Source of the DNA: Burkholderiales bacterium
Lineage (GTDB): Bacteria > Pseudomonadota > Gammaproteobacteria > Burkholderiales > Burkholderiaceae_D
DNA length: 64,000 bases
Assembly (NCBI GenBank): GCA_016196925.1
Contig: JACPWS010000003.1
Location: 1 to 64,000 of the forward strand
Direction: 5' to 3'
Shown here: piece by piece, positions 18,068 to 27,675 of the stretch
How positions within the stretch are numbered: the stretch's first letter is position 1
Layout: each line of letters opens with the position of its first letter
Position numbers and translations under genes: made by a program
Notes under the pieces: generated by a model
Databases searched by the model: none
What the model was told of the DNA's origin: nothing
The model's input: only the letters and a program-made list of their open reading frames with translations

Positions 18068-19969
18068 TTAAAAGCGCGTGTTGAAGACCAGTTTGAGCGT
18101 GAACGGGGCGCCCGGCTGTAGCTGGACGTTATTGTTGGCGGACTCGATATAGCGCGTGTTGCCGATATTGTTCAACCTCAGGCTGAGGTCGTAGCGCGCT
18201 TGCGTATAGCCGAGCACCATGTCGACCCGCGCATAGCCGGGCAGGCGCACGCTGTTGTCGGACAAGGCGTATTGCTCGCTACGCAACAGGGCGCCTATGC
18301 CTATGCTGTAATCGCGCCGCAGCGTTTGCCTGAGCCAGAGGCTGGCGTTGTGCGCCGGTGTCATCTCGGCCCGGTTGCCGACGGCGATGTCGTTCGAGGC
18401 GACGATCCTGGCGTCGTTATAGGTATAGCCGGCGCTGAGCCGGGTGGCGCTCGCGAGTTGCGCCTGCGCCTCGATTTCCAGCCCCTGGTTGCGCTGGCGC
18501 CCGACTTGCAGCTGGCGCAAGCCGGCCGGATCGCCGGGGTCGACGGTCAGCTGATTGCTTTGTGCAATGCGGAACAGCGCGATGCTGGTGTAGAGGTGGT
18601 GGTCCTGGCTCTCGAGTTTGTAGCCGATTTCCTGCAAGTCGGTTTGCAAGGGCTGGACTGCGCTCAGGGCGGTGCTGCCGGTGTACAGCAAGTCGCCGCC
18701 GGCCGGTTGATGCGAGCGGCTCAGGTTCAGGTACAGCGATTGCTGCGGCGTGGCGCGGTACGCCAGGCCCAGGCGCGGCGAGATCAGATGATCGTTGCGT
18801 TCGCTCAAGGCGTTATTCTTCAGATGGCTGGTCTGGCGTTGTTGGAAGCGGTCGAAACGCGCCCCCAGCAAGGCTTCCCATTGCGGCGTAAGGCTGATCT
18901 GATCTTGCAGGTAAAGCGCCGCGGTATCGGCCTCGAAGCGGCTGTCTATCGCTGTCGGCAAGCTGGAAAAAACGGGGGCGGACAGCACTTGCCGCGGCCG
19001 GTACAGATCGACCGGATAGGCGGTGCCGGTCTGCTGCACCAGCGAGTCGCGGCTTTGTTGCCCCAGCTCCAGCCCGACCAGCAGCATATGACCGGGCAGG
19101 GCGTAGCTGAGCTCGGTCTGGTTGATACGATTGCGTTGCGTCTGCGGGAAATACGTGATCTGGCGTGCCAGTGTTTGGTCGGCATTCACCCGGCGGTTGC
19201 GGGTATTCACGCCGTCGAGCTCGGTCCGGCTATATTGCAGGGTATTGCTCAGCATCAGGCTGTCGTTGAACTGATGCTCGAAGCGGGCTTTCAACATATC
19301 GGCGTCGGTTTTGGTGTAATCGAATTTCTCACCGTAAAAGGTGGCGGCCGGCACGTCCAGCGGGCGGCCGTTCAGCGCCGGTATGCCGCGGTCGGGCGTG
19401 CGGTCTTCCCGCTGCACTTCCGCCTGTAGCAGCAGCTTGGAGCGCGGCGTCAGCTTCCAGTCCAGCGAGGGCGCGAGCAGATAGCGCCGGTGCTCGACCA
19501 GGTCGCGATAGCTGGCGCCGGCTTCGACCGCGGCGGCCGGACCCTTGATGACTTCCAGGCGCTCGGTTGTGGCCAGATCGCGCTGATACAGGCTGTCGTC
19601 GCGCACGCCGTCGAGCAAGGTTTCGCGCGGTGAGTAAAAGCCGCGCAGATAGAATTCATCGCGCCGGCCTTCGCCCTGATCGGCGACGACGCTGCTCAGG
19701 TATTCCAGCGCTTCCTTGCTATTGCCGGCGAGGTGAGTGCGCAGATCTTCCTGGCTGACCACGCTCAGCGCTTGCGGCGTTTCCCGCACGGTGGACGGGG
19801 TCCTGGTCGCGCCGCTGACCAGGCTGGCGCCGCCCAGCTGGTGCGCCTTGACCTCAATCTCGGGCAATGGATTGAGGGTGTCGGCGCAGGCCGGATACGC
19901 CAGCAGGGACGCGATCAGCCAGGTCAGCGCTTGGCGGGGCAGAGTACAGGAGTGCATTTCCATCTTCAT
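18068..19969 (-). CDS. TonB-dependent siderophore receptor with shortened plug
   Basis: Outer-membrane ferric-siderophore receptor of the FhuE/FoxA type. A signal peptide (about residues 1-29, cut near ACA-DT) is followed by the TonB-box/plug region with TPQALSVVSQEDL and DEFYLRGFYSPRETLLDGVRDD, then the beta-barrel, ending LKLVFNTRF with the C-terminal Phe of outer-membrane proteins. The plug normally goes on after EVIKGPAA with LxGRGxxGGxINxVSK and a further 50 or so residues. Here residue 147 jumps straight to VEAGASYRDLVEHRRYLLAPS, the start of the barrel. The frame is kept. Total length (633) is 60-90 short of relatives. Probably non-functional or altered. The start is 3 bp after the relic upstream; its ribosome site is weak. 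Confidence 0.85.
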   Translation of the reverse strand: MKMEMHSCTLPRQALTWLIASLLAYPACADTLNPLPEIEVKAHQLGGASLVSGATRTPSTVRETPQALSVVSQEDLRTHLAGNSKEALEYLSSVVADQGEGRRDEFYLRGFYSPRETLLDGVRDDSLYQRDLATTERLEVIKGPAAAVEAGASYRDLVEHRRYLLAPSLDWKLTPRSKLLLQAEVQREDRTPDRGIPALNGRPLDVPAATFYGEKFDYTKTDADMLKARFEHQFNDSLMLSNTLQYSRTELDGVNTRNRRVNADQTLARQITYFPQTQRNRINQTELSYALPGHMLLVGLELGQQSRDSLVQQTGTAYPVDLYRPRQVLSAPVFSSLPTAIDSRFEADTAALYLQDQISLTPQWEALLGARFDRFQQRQTSHLKNNALSERNDHLISPRLGLAYRATPQQSLYLNLSRSHQPAGGDLLYTGSTALSAVQPLQTDLQEIGYKLESQDHHLYTSIALFRIAQSNQLTVDPGDPAGLRQLQVGRQRNQGLEIEAQAQLASATRLSAGYTYNDARIVASNDIAVGNRAEMTPAHNASLWLRQTLRRDYSIGIGALLRSEQYALSDNSVRLPGYARVDMVLGYTQARYDLSLRLNNIGNTRYIESANNNVQLQPGAPFTLKLVFNTRF

Positions 19970-19972
19970 CGT

Positions 19973-20338
19973 TTAAAAAAGGGCGCCGGCGCCATCGACG
20001 ACGCCGAGCGTGTGGTACAAAGGCAGGTAAGCCGCCTGACGGTCGGCCTGTTTCAGGAAACGCGTGAGTAAATTGCCCTTGACCGGCAAGGGCTCGCCCG
20101 CCAGTTAGCTTTGCAGACAGTTGCGCAATACGCTACACAGATCGAGATACAGGCTATGCTTGCCGTTGGCGAGGGTGGCGATCGCTTCGGCGCGGATGCC
20201 GATACGGTCGGCCAGCCTTCCCCAGAGCGGATTGGCGATCGCCGCCGCCACGGTAGGCAGGGTGAAATACCAGCCGGCCAGAGTCAGCGCCTCGCTGGAA
20301 AATTTCGTCTGCAGGATATGGGCGTAACACGGCGGCAT
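19973..20338 (-). pseudogene. relic: MFS exporter start fused to siderophore synthetase tail
   Basis: One frame of 121 codons, interrupted by a TAA at 20105-20107. The first 49 residues resemble the first helices of a major facilitator protein, with AGWYFTLPTVAAAIANPLWG followed by GRLADRIG (MFS motif A). After about residue 50 the character changes: HSLYLDLCSVLRNCLQS, stop, LAGEPLPVKGNLLTRFLKQ and RQAAYLPLYHTLG. I read this as the C-terminal tail of an IucA/IucC-type siderophore synthetase. The frame runs through the nonsense codon to a TAA 3 bp before the TonB receptor. Exporter, synthetase and receptor would make a normal siderophore operon, mostly lost through an in-frame deletion. The MFS part is fairly clear; the synthetase assignment is tentative. 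Confidence 0.55.
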
Positions 20339-20694
20339 GCTCAGGAGAGTAGCGGTAAATTTGCTTTTCTCTGCCTTTGTTGTACCTCTGAGCCTCTGTG
20401 TCTCTGTGTTGAGAGCTTTGGTTTTTTATTCTTCTTCATAGCGGCTGAATAGTCACGAAAAACCTTAAACCTCTCACAGGATGCACGGAGGAGGGAGTTC
20501 CTTCTTGCAAGAAGGAAGCGCTACACAGACGAGCCGCTACACAGACGAGCCGCTACGCGGCTCGAATTCCCTGCTCCATCACAGAGGGAAAACAGAGAGT
20601 CGCTAAGGTATGCTCTGTGTATCTCTGTGCCTCTGTGTCTCTGTGTTGAGAGGTTTTAATGTTTTCCATGAGAGCTGAATAGCGACCATCGTCC
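20339..20694. repeat. repeat-filled intergenic region
   Basis: A 356-bp stretch without a gene. It holds two direct copies of CTCTGTGTCTCTGTGTTGAG (near 20393-20413 and 20633-20653), each close to a GCTGAATAG motif, and a tandem CAGACGAGCCGCTAC (near 20526-20560). A short inverted pair TTCCTTCTTGCAAGAAGGAA lies near 20498-20517. The layout matches the GCAGAGG/GCTGAATAG element seen at 3782-3940 and 41020-41103. The MFS relic breaks off at its edge, so recombination between repeats may have caused the loss. Confidence 0.6.
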
Positions 20695-21069
20695 TTACTT
20701 CACGCTAAAGCGCACATTGAGCGTGCGCTGGTCGGCGAAGAGGATGCTGGCGATGGCCTTGGCTCCCTTGTGCAGCGGCGCCTTGCCCGGGGTGACCAGG
20801 GTCTGATCCGGCCCCGGCGCCAGTAGCAGTTCGGTTTTTTCGCTGCCGTTGAGTATAGTCAGCTTGCCGCCGGCGCCTGCCGTGGAAACCGGCTGGCCGT
20901 GATCGCTGATGTACAGGCTGGCGCGCTCGGCGCCGTTCACCAGTTCGAAATCGACATCGTCGACCGATTGCAGGATGCCGCCGTGTTTGGCGTGGGCGCC
21001 GTGCGCCAGCGCCTGAGCGCAGACGGCCAGGCTCAGGCAGAGGCCTAAAATAGCGTAGTGTTTTTTCAT
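20695..21069 (-). CDS. exported small protein of the metal-efflux locus
   Basis: A 124-residue protein with a signal peptide (about 1-22, ending QALA) and then the metal-ligand-like start HGAHAKHGG. The rest looks like one small beta-rich domain (DVDFELVNGAERASLYISDH and ASILFADQRTLNVRFSVK). No enzyme motif. It is the last gene of the RND operon, 63 bp after the permease gene. Proteins like it are often found next to CzcA/CusA-type pumps. A periplasmic metal-binding or sensing role is inferred from position and the His cluster only. Confidence 0.75.
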   Translation of the reverse strand: MKKHYAILGLCLSLAVCAQALAHGAHAKHGGILQSVDDVDFELVNGAERASLYISDHGQPVSTAGAGGKLTILNGSEKTELLLAPGPDQTLVTPGKAPLHKGAKAIASILFADQRTLNVRFSVK

Positions 21070-21132
21070 GCTCTTGCTCCTTTTGGGCAGCGGCTTGTCG
21101 GTTTGCAGGGCGCCGCTGCGTTAGCCCTGGGT

Positions 21133-24100
21133 TCAATACGCTTCGTGTTCGTGCGCGGCCAGCAAGGCTTGCAGCGGCTTGCGTCCGACCAGGTAAAAAA
21201 TCAGTGGTGTCAGCAAGGTATCGAGCAAGGTCGAGCTGATCAGGCCGCCGAAAATCACCACCGCCACCGGATGCAGCAATTCCTTGCCGGGGGCGTCCGC
21301 CGCCAGCAACAGCGGCAGCAGGGCGAAGGCGGCCACCAGGGCGGTCATCAGCACCGGCGTCAGCCTTTCCAGCGAACCGCGCGTGATCATGGGGATGCCG
21401 AAATGCTCGCCTTCGAATTTGCACAGATTAATGTAATGGCTGACTTTCAGGATGCCGTTGCGGGTGGCGATACCGGCCAGGGTGATGAAGCCGACCATCG
21501 AGGCCACCGACAGCGTCACCCCGGCGATCCACATCGCGAGCACGCTGCCGATCAGAGCGAACGGGATATTTCCCATGATGAGCAAGGCCAGCCTTTCCGA
21601 GCGGTAGCGCGAGTACAGTACCAGGTAGATCAACAGCAGCGACAACAGGGACAGGCCGGTAATCAGCAGCGTGGCTTGCTCCTGCGCCTGGAACTGGCCT
21701 TCCACGCTGATGAAGTAGCCGACCGGCAGCGCGCTGGCGGCGATCGCCTTGCGCACCGCGGCGATCACGACGCTCATGTCGCTGCCGTCGGTATTGGCAT
21801 ACACGATCATGCGGCGCCGGCCGTTTTCGCGCCCGATCTGATTCGGGCCATCTGCTTCTTCTACCGTGGCGATCGCCGATAGCGGGATGGCCCCGGCCGG
21901 GCTGCTCAGCATCAGGCCGGCCAGCGCCTGTGGCGAACGGCGCTCGTCCGGCAGGCGCAACACCAGGTCGTAGCGGCGCGCGCCGTCGATCACCTGGGCC
22001 AGTTTTTCGCCCTGGCTCAGGGTTTCCAGCGCCTGTAGCGCCTGCGCCGGGGTCAGGCCGTACTGCGCGGCCTTGCGGTAATCGAGCTGTACCTTGATTT
22101 GCGGAATCAGCACCTGGCGCTCGACCGATAAATCGACCAGGCCTGGCACCGTGGACAGCTTCAGGCGCAAGCCCTCGGCCAGGCCGCGCAGGGTATCGAG
22201 GTCGTCGCCGTAGATCTTCAGAGCGATCTGGGCGCGCACGCCGGACATCAGGTGGTCCAGCCGGTGCGAAATCGGCTGGCCGATCGCGAATGCGGCCGGG
22301 ATCACCGCCAGCCGGGCGCGGATATCGGCCATCACTTGCTCGCGCTTGCGCGTCGAGGCTTGCAAGTCGATATCGATCTCGGAAGAGTGCACTCCTTCGG
22401 CATGTTCATCGAGTTCTGCACGCCCGGTACGACGCCCGACCTTCACCACTTCCGGCACGTTCTTGATCAGGTTTTCGGCCAGCGCTCCCATGCTATTGGC
22501 TTGCGCCAGCGCGGTGCCGGGCGCAAACGTCATGCCCAGCACCAGCGAACCTTCGTTAAACGGCGGCAGGAAGGCGCGCGGGAAGAAAGGCACGCTGGCC
22601 ATGGCCGCGAGCACCGCCACGGCGGTCAGCGCCAGGATGGTTTTTGCGCGTGGGAAGGCACTGGCCAGCAGGCGCCCGGCCAGTGCCTTCAGGCGCCGCA
22701 CCAGCCAGCTGTCGCCGTGCGCCAGCTGTTTCATCTGCGGCAGCAGGTAATACGACAGGATGGGCGTGACCGTCATCGAGACCAGCATGGAGGCCAGGAT
22801 GGAAACGATGTACGCGATCCCGAGCGGCGCAAACAGGCGGCCTTCGATGCCGGGCAAGGCGAACAGCGGCACGAACACCAGCACCACGATCACGGTCGCA
22901 TACACGATGCCGGAGCGCACCTCGACCGAGGCGCGCCAGATGGTTTCCAGGATCGCCGGCGGCTGCGCCTGCGCGCTGCGCTGGCGCAGGCGGCGCAGGA
23001 TGTTTTCCACGTCCACCACCGCATCGTCGACCAGCTCGCCGATCGCGATCGCCAGGCCGCCCAGGGTCATCACATTGATCGACTGCCCCAATACATGGAA
23101 GGCGAGCGCGGTCACCGCCAGCGAGAGCGGAATCGCGATCAGCGAGATGGCGGTGGTGCGGAAGTTCAGCAAGAACGCGAACAGCACGATCGCCACCAGG
23201 ATCGCGCCGTCGCGCAGCGCCTCCACCACATTGCGTATCGAGGCTTCGATGAATGTCGCCTGGCGGAACAGCACTTGCGGCGCCGCCATCCCGGCCGGCA
23301 AGCCTTGTTTGAGTTCGTTAAGCGCCTGCTGAATTTCGCGGCTAAGCTGCACGGTGTCTGCGCCCGGTTGCTTTTGCACGCTGACGATCACCGCCGGCTT
23401 GCCATTCATGCCGGCGTCGCCGCGCTTGACGGCCGGCGCATAGCGCACGCCGGCGACTTGTTCCAGCAAGACCGGGCGGCCGTTGCGGTAAGCCACCGCC
23501 AGCCCCTGCACGTCTTCCAGCCGTTTGCTGCGGCTCAGGTTGCGGATCAGGTATTCGCGGCTGTTCAGGTCGATGAAGCCGCCGCTGCTATTCGCGGCAA
23601 AACCGCGCAGCGCGTCTTCCAGCTGGGTCAGGCTCAGCTGGAACTGCGCCATGCGCGCACTGTCCGGCTGCACCAGCAATTGCCTCACCTCGCCGCCTAT
23701 CGGTATCACCTGCGATACTCCGGCTATCGAGAGCAGGCGCGGGCGCAGCACGAAATCGGCGTATTCGCGCACCTGCATGGGCTCGGCCCGGGCCGGGTCG
23801 ATCGGCAGCGAGATCAGCATGATCTCGCCCATGATGGACGAGACCGGTCCCATCACCGGCTGTATCCCGGCCGGCAATTGCTCCCTGACCTGGCTCAGGC
23901 GTTCGGACACCAGTTGCCGGTTGCGGTAGATATCGGTGCCCCAGTCGAATTCGGCATACAGCACCGACAAGCCTATGCCCGACACCGAGCGCACCCGGCT
24001 CACACCTGGCATGCCGTTGAGCGCGGTTTCCAGCGGGAAGGACAGCAACTGTTCCAGCTCTTCCGGCGCCATGCCGCCGGCTTCGGTCAGCACCGTCACC

Positions 24101-24237
24101 ACCGGCTTGTTCAGGTTGGGAAACACATCGACCGGCGTGCGGCTGGCCATCAGCGTGCCGTAGATCACCATGGCCAGCGCCGCGGCCAGCACAAACAGGC
24201 GGTTGCAGAGGCTGAAACGAACGATCCAGTTAAACAT
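21133..24237 (-). CDS. heavy-metal RND efflux permease (CzcA/CusA family)
   Basis: Inner-membrane proton antiporter of a tripartite pump that moves metal ions out across the envelope. The 1034 residues follow the RND plan: TM1 near residues 12-30, a periplasmic loop, TM2-6 near 340-500, a second loop and TM7-12 to the end. The TM4 segment at 400-412 reads [13 protein letters not shown]; the acidic residues there carry protons, and the form differs from the DFG-type motif of classical Zn/Co/Cd CzcA, so the metal is uncertain. The start [16 protein letters not shown] is typical. It follows the adaptor gene by 8 bp. Confidence 0.93.
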   Translation of the reverse strand: MFNWIVRFSLCNRLFVLAAALAMVIYGTLMASRTPVDVFPNLNKPVVTVLTEAGGMAPEELEQLLSFPLETALNGMPGVSRVRSVSGIGLSVLYAEFDWGTDIYRNRQLVSERLSQVREQLPAGIQPVMGPVSSIMGEIMLISLPIDPARAEPMQVREYADFVLRPRLLSIAGVSQVIPIGGEVRQLLVQPDSARMAQFQLSLTQLEDALRGFAANSSGGFIDLNSREYLIRNLSRSKRLEDVQGLAVAYRNGRPVLLEQVAGVRYAPAVKRGDAGMNGKPAVIVSVQKQPGADTVQLSREIQQALNELKQGLPAGMAAPQVLFRQATFIEASIRNVVEALRDGAILVAIVLFAFLLNFRTTAISLIAIPLSLAVTALAFHVLGQSINVMTLGGLAIAIGELVDDAVVDVENILRRLRQRSAQAQPPAILETIWRASVEVRSGIVYATVIVVLVFVPLFALPGIEGRLFAPLGIAYIVSILASMLVSMTVTPILSYYLLPQMKQLAHGDSWLVRRLKALAGRLLASAFPRAKTILALTAVAVLAAMASVPFFPRAFLPPFNEGSLVLGMTFAPGTALAQANSMGALAENLIKNVPEVVKVGRRTGRAELDEHAEGVHSSEIDIDLQASTRKREQVMADIRARLAVIPAAFAIGQPISHRLDHLMSGVRAQIALKIYGDDLDTLRGLAEGLRLKLSTVPGLVDLSVERQVLIPQIKVQLDYRKAAQYGLTPAQALQALETLSQGEKLAQVIDGARRYDLVLRLPDERRSPQALAGLMLSSPAGAIPLSAIATVEEADGPNQIGRENGRRRMIVYANTDGSDMSVVIAAVRKAIAASALPVGYFISVEGQFQAQEQATLLITGLSLLSLLLIYLVLYSRYRSERLALLIMGNIPFALIGSVLAMWIAGVTLSVASMVGFITLAGIATRNGILKVSHYINLCKFEGEHFGIPMITRGSLERLTPVLMTALVAAFALLPLLLAADAPGKELLHPVAVVIFGGLISSTLLDTLLTPLIFYLVGRKPLQALLAAHEHEAY

Positions 24238-24245
24238 GGGAGCTC

Positions 24246-25355
24246 CTAGCGGATCTGGTTAATCAGGGCGGCGCCGGCCACTACCACACGCTGCCCCGGC
24301 GCCAGACCCTTGCTGACCACGATGGTATTCGCGTCCAGCGCCTGGTATTCCACCGGGTGCGCCACGAAGCGCTCCGCGCTGTGCTTGACCCAGACGATGT
24401 GCTCATTGGCCGGGTTGCGCACCAGCGCTTCGGCCGGCAGCGCGATACCCTGGCGCTGTTCCTTCAACTGCAGCAAGACCGTCAGCGGCTGGCCCACGGC
24501 CAGACTGGCGCCGGCGGTGTGCGCCAGAAAGTTCAGGGCCAGCGCGCCGTCCTGCATCTGGCGGCTGCCGCCTTGCAGGCGCAGCGTGACGCTGGGATAG
24601 GCGCTCAGGCGTGCCGAGGCGACCCGCTCCAGCAGGCTGGGATCGATGGTGTGCGCCACGACCAGCAGGCGTTGCGGGTCGACGATTTCAAACAGCATTT
24701 CGTGCGCATTCACGATTTGCCCGTTGAGCGCATGGGCGCCCGCCAGGATGCCGCCGGTGCCGGCGCGGATCGCCACCCGTCCGCTCAGGCTGGCGGCGAT
24801 CGCGCTCTCGCGCCCCTGCAAGCTTTGCAATTCCGCCCGGGCGGCCTCGATTTCCTTGCGCGGCACGCTGCCCTCCAGCGCCAGCAGGCGCTGCAGCCTT
24901 TGCGTCAGCAAGCCGCGATTGGCGCGCAACTCGGCCAGCGCGGCTTGCTGGTTGCCGAGTTCGATGGCGCTGGCGACCGGCGTCAGATAGGCCAGGACCT
25001 GGCCCTTTTGCACGCGTTGTCCCGCCACCGCCAGACCTGAAGGCGCGGCGGCGACCTGGCCGCTGAACGGGGCTTGCACCAGGCCGCCGGCGTTCGGGTC
25101 AAGCGCGGCCCAGCCATTCAATTCCAGCGTGACGCCATGCGCTTGCGGCTGGCCGGGCACGGTCAGTATGGCCATGCGGCGCTGCGCCAGCTTCGGCAAG
25201 TTCACGCTGCCATCGGGCAGGCGCGCCAGTCCGCCGGCGACGGTCCCGGCCGGCGCATCGCCGTGATCTTCATCGCCATGGGCGCCGGCCGGGGCGGCCG
25301 GCAACAGGACCAGCACGCTCAGCATGGCGCTCAAGAATATCGTCATTGTTTTCAT
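24246..25355 (-). CDS. RND periplasmic adaptor (CzcB/CusB type)
   Basis: Membrane fusion protein joining the RND permease to the outer-membrane channel. The 369-residue product starts [20 protein letters not shown], a signal peptide ending near AGA, and the mature N-terminus [10 protein letters not shown] is metal-ligand rich. The lipoyl/barrel-sandwich half is visible in [19 protein letters not shown] and [14 protein letters not shown], around a helical hairpin (about 115-165). The ATG at 25355 is chosen over an upstream start because AGGAAG lies 7 bp before it and the signal peptide begins there. It is the second part of the C-x-B-A order in this operon. Confidence 0.9.
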   Translation of the reverse strand: MKTMTIFLSAMLSVLVLLPAAPAGAHGDEDHGDAPAGTVAGGLARLPDGSVNLPKLAQRRMAILTVPGQPQAHGVTLELNGWAALDPNAGGLVQAPFSGQVAAAPSGLAVAGQRVQKGQVLAYLTPVASAIELGNQQAALAELRANRGLLTQRLQRLLALEGSVPRKEIEAARAELQSLQGRESAIAASLSGRVAIRAGTGGILAGAHALNGQIVNAHEMLFEIVDPQRLLVVAHTIDPSLLERVASARLSAYPSVTLRLQGGSRQMQDGALALNFLAHTAGASLAVGQPLTVLLQLKEQRQGIALPAEALVRNPANEHIVWVKHSAERFVAHPVEYQALDANTIVVSKGLAPGQRVVVAGAALINQIR

Positions 25356-25414
25356 GATTTGCTTCCTAATGAGTCGGCCAGAAAATCGTTGCATTTTTCT
25401 TGCCGCCGTTCTCA

Positions 25415-25438
25415 CCGTTTCCCGCAGGCGGGAAACGG
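25415..25438. repeat. REP-type hairpin, TTTCCCGC variant
   Basis: Perfect 11-bp arms CCGTTTCCCGC and GCGGGAAACGG with an AG loop, followed by GCGGGGTGAAGGGAG. It is a further stem variant of the CTCTCCCGC family with compensating changes, between two genes of the efflux operon. Confidence 0.75.
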
Positions 25439-25480
25439 GCGGGGTGAAGGGAGTCTGCTCCCTCTGTCAAATTGGCTACG

Positions 25481-26005
25481 CTATATAAAACGGCGGCGCA
25501 GCAGGAGCGCCAGCGCCAGCACCGCCAGCAGGCCGGCAGCGCTCCAGATCCAGACTTGCTTGCGGTCGGTGTGCGGATGCTGCCCGGCATGGATTTCCAG
25601 GCTGCCTTCCAGCAAGTCGCTGTCCTCCCCTGCGCTTACCGTAAACATCAGCGCATGCTTGCCCGGCTGCGTCAGCGCCTTCAGGAAACGCGGGTCGTGC
25701 ACCGCGTAATCGCCATGGTCGGCATGGAACTGGGCCAGGGTTTTCATGCCCCGATACTCGACTTCCAGCCGGGCGTTCAATACCGGCCGGTTGCTGGCGT
25801 AATCGTCTATCAGCAGCGAGAGTTCGCCGTCCTGCAGGCGGCCCACCAGTTCGAATAGTTCGCTATGGGCTTCCAGCCTGGGCCCGCTATCCTGATGCAG
25901 CTGCTGGCCGGGTGCGTCCAGATGTTCGCCGTTCGGCCCGTGCGCGCCGGGGCCGGCAAAGGCGGCGCTACCGAATAAGAACAAGATTGTCATCAGATAT
26001 TTCAT
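25481..26005 (-). CDS. exported membrane-anchored protein of the efflux operon
   Basis: A 174-residue protein of no named family that I recognise. A signal peptide (about 1-17) is followed by a His-containing segment GPGAHGPNGEHLDAPGQQLH, a beta-rich middle domain (ELFELVGRLQDGELSLLIDD, VLNARLEVEYRG) and one C-terminal membrane helix, WIWSAAGLLAVLALALLL, ending in Arg residues. The bulk would lie in the periplasm. The gene overlaps the outer-membrane channel gene by 4 bp, and the adaptor gene follows, so it is part of the pump locus. A role in metal delivery or in bracing the complex is inference. Confidence 0.8.
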   Translation of the reverse strand: MKYLMTILFLFGSAAFAGPGAHGPNGEHLDAPGQQLHQDSGPRLEAHSELFELVGRLQDGELSLLIDDYASNRPVLNARLEVEYRGMKTLAQFHADHGDYAVHDPRFLKALTQPGKHALMFTVSAGEDSDLLEGSLEIHAGQHPHTDRKQVWIWSAAGLLAVLALALLLRRRFI

Positions 26006-27225
26006 GGCAGTACTCCTCGGGCTTGCTGTAGGCGGGATAGGGCCAGGCCCAGCGCCACGCGTTGTTGTGCTTGTGCCGCCTCGGCTTCGTGCAGCAAGGC
26101 TTGGGCGCGCAAGCGCTCGGCCAGGCCGCGTTCGCCCAGGCGAAAGGCTTGCTCTATGTGGACGCTGTGTTCACGGCCCAGGGCGCTGCGTTCGCGGGCG
26201 AATGCCAGCGCCTGTTCGGCCGCCAGCGCCTGCTGCTGCGCCAGCGCCAGTCCGGCCGCCAGCTGTCTTTCGATTTGCTCGGCGTCGGCGCGCGCCGTTT
26301 CCAGCCGGGTCAGGGCCGCCGTTTCTTGCGGGCGGTTACGGGCCGCACTGCCTAGCGGAATCTGCAGGGCCAGGCTGATGCTGCGATTGACGGCGCTGCC
26401 ATCGGCTTGCTCGCGCCGTAGCGCCAGGCCCAGGGTGGGCGGCTCGCTGCGGCTGTGCCGGCTCAGCTGGAGTGCCGCTTGCGCGCTCCGTATGGCGCTG
26501 TGGGCGGCCTGCAATCCGGGGTGGAGCGCCGTTGCGGCAGCGGCGGCCGGCGCAATGGCGGCCCCGGGTTCGGCCTCGTCTTCGGGAGCCGCCAGTCCGG
26601 TCAGGGTGGCATAGCGCGACTCCGCCTCCTGCAGTCTGGCCTCGGCCAGCGTCAGACCGACCTTGGCCGCCAGCACCTCCTGCTGCGCCAGCATGCCGTC
26701 GGTGCGTGCCAGATCGCCGGCCCGCACGCGTTGCAGCACTTCGTCGGCCAGCGCGCTCAGATGGTCCAGGTGCTGCCCGGCTTCTTGCCTGGAGGCGCGC
26801 GCCGCCTGCAGCGCCCAATAGTGTTCGCGCACTTCGCCGGCCAGCGTCAGCCTGGCTTGCGCTAGCTGCGTTTCCAGTTCGTCGGCGCCGCTATGCGCCA
26901 CCAGCTGGCGGGCCGCGTATTGCCCCGGTAGCCAGAGCGGGGCCGCGAGCGAGAGCTCGGTTTCGCGCGCCGCCTGCGCGCCTTGCTGCCGGCGTTGGGA
27001 CAGACCCAGGGTGGGCGGCGCCGCCAGCCGGTTTTGCGCCGCCGCCTGTCCGGCTTGCATTTCGGCGCGCCGCGCCGTCAGCGTGCGGCCTTCCGGCCAG
27101 CGTTGCCAGGCCGCTTCCAGCGCCGCGCTTAAGCCGGGCGCGCCGGCGTGTGCCGGCGCGCCGGCGGCGCCCAGCAACAGGAGGCCGAACACGGCGCTCC
27201 GGTAAGACAAGAGTGAGGTAAGCAT
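26002..27225 (-). CDS. TolC-family outer-membrane channel (CzcC/CusC type)
   Basis: Outer-membrane factor of the RND pump. The 407 residues begin with a signal peptide ending near APAHA and are then long, alanine-rich amphipathic helices with few aromatic residues, in two repeats as in TolC proteins. LGLSQRRQQG near residue 80 and LGLALRREQADGSAVNRSIS near 260 are the paired beta-strand segments of the two halves. It is the first large gene of the operon, and its stop overlaps the start of the next gene. Length is close to CzcC (about 420). Confidence 0.85.
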   Translation of the reverse strand: MLTSLLSYRSAVFGLLLLGAAGAPAHAGAPGLSAALEAAWQRWPEGRTLTARRAEMQAGQAAAQNRLAAPPTLGLSQRRQQGAQAARETELSLAAPLWLPGQYAARQLVAHSGADELETQLAQARLTLAGEVREHYWALQAARASRQEAGQHLDHLSALADEVLQRVRAGDLARTDGMLAQQEVLAAKVGLTLAEARLQEAESRYATLTGLAAPEDEAEPGAAIAPAAAAATALHPGLQAAHSAIRSAQAALQLSRHSRSEPPTLGLALRREQADGSAVNRSISLALQIPLGSAARNRPQETAALTRLETARADAEQIERQLAAGLALAQQQALAAEQALAFARERSALGREHSVHIEQAFRLGERGLAERLRAQALLHEAEAAQAQQRVALGLALSRLQQARGVLP

Positions 27226-27321
27226 CGCTTCTCCATTTGATATTCGGACAAATGGCCGCGGGAAAACGCCGGCCGCGTCGGTAGCGACGCAGCGAGTGAG
27301 AATGGCTTGAGCCCCGGCGGT

Positions 27322-27675
27322 TTAGCCGGGTAAGGCAGGCGGGCGCTGCGGGCGCTCGGGGATAGGGTCGGGAAGGAATTGCTGCCAGTCCGAAAGCAGC
27401 AGTGTCAGCGGCGCGGCTGGGTTTTGCGGCAATGCGGCCGACGGCAACAGCGCCGTATGCTGGCAGGCGCAATGACCGGAAACGTGCTGGGCCGATTCAT
27501 CGGAATCGTCGTAATGGCTGCTGCCGTCTGCATGGTGGTGATGCAGCTTGCCATCGGCGTGATCCTGCAGGTGGACCGCGCCGAGCGCGCTGCCGGCGGC
27601 CGGCCAGCTCGCCTGCATGGCAAAGCCATGCAAGGGCAACAGCAGCAACAGGAAGAGGCAGAGCAGGCGGCGCAC
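27322..27675 (-). CDS. His-rich exported protein, CzcI-like
   Basis: A 117-residue protein with a strong signal peptide (MRRLLCLFLLLLLPLHGFA) and a metal-ligand-rich mature part: HLQDHADGKLHHHHADGSSH, then HVSGHCACQHTALLPS and a proline-rich tail. Small exported His/Cys proteins of this shape (CzcI and relatives) precede czc genes in other betaproteobacteria, where they are thought to bind metal or modulate the operon. It is 96 bp upstream of the channel gene, in the same direction. The 225-bp gap to the divergent gene at 27901 should hold the operon's control region. No regulator gene of the MerR or two-component type is next to it. Confidence 0.75.
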   Translation of the reverse strand: MRRLLCLFLLLLLPLHGFAMQASWPAAGSALGAVHLQDHADGKLHHHHADGSSHYDDSDESAQHVSGHCACQHTALLPSAALPQNPAAPLTLLLSDWQQFLPDPIPERPQRPPALPG

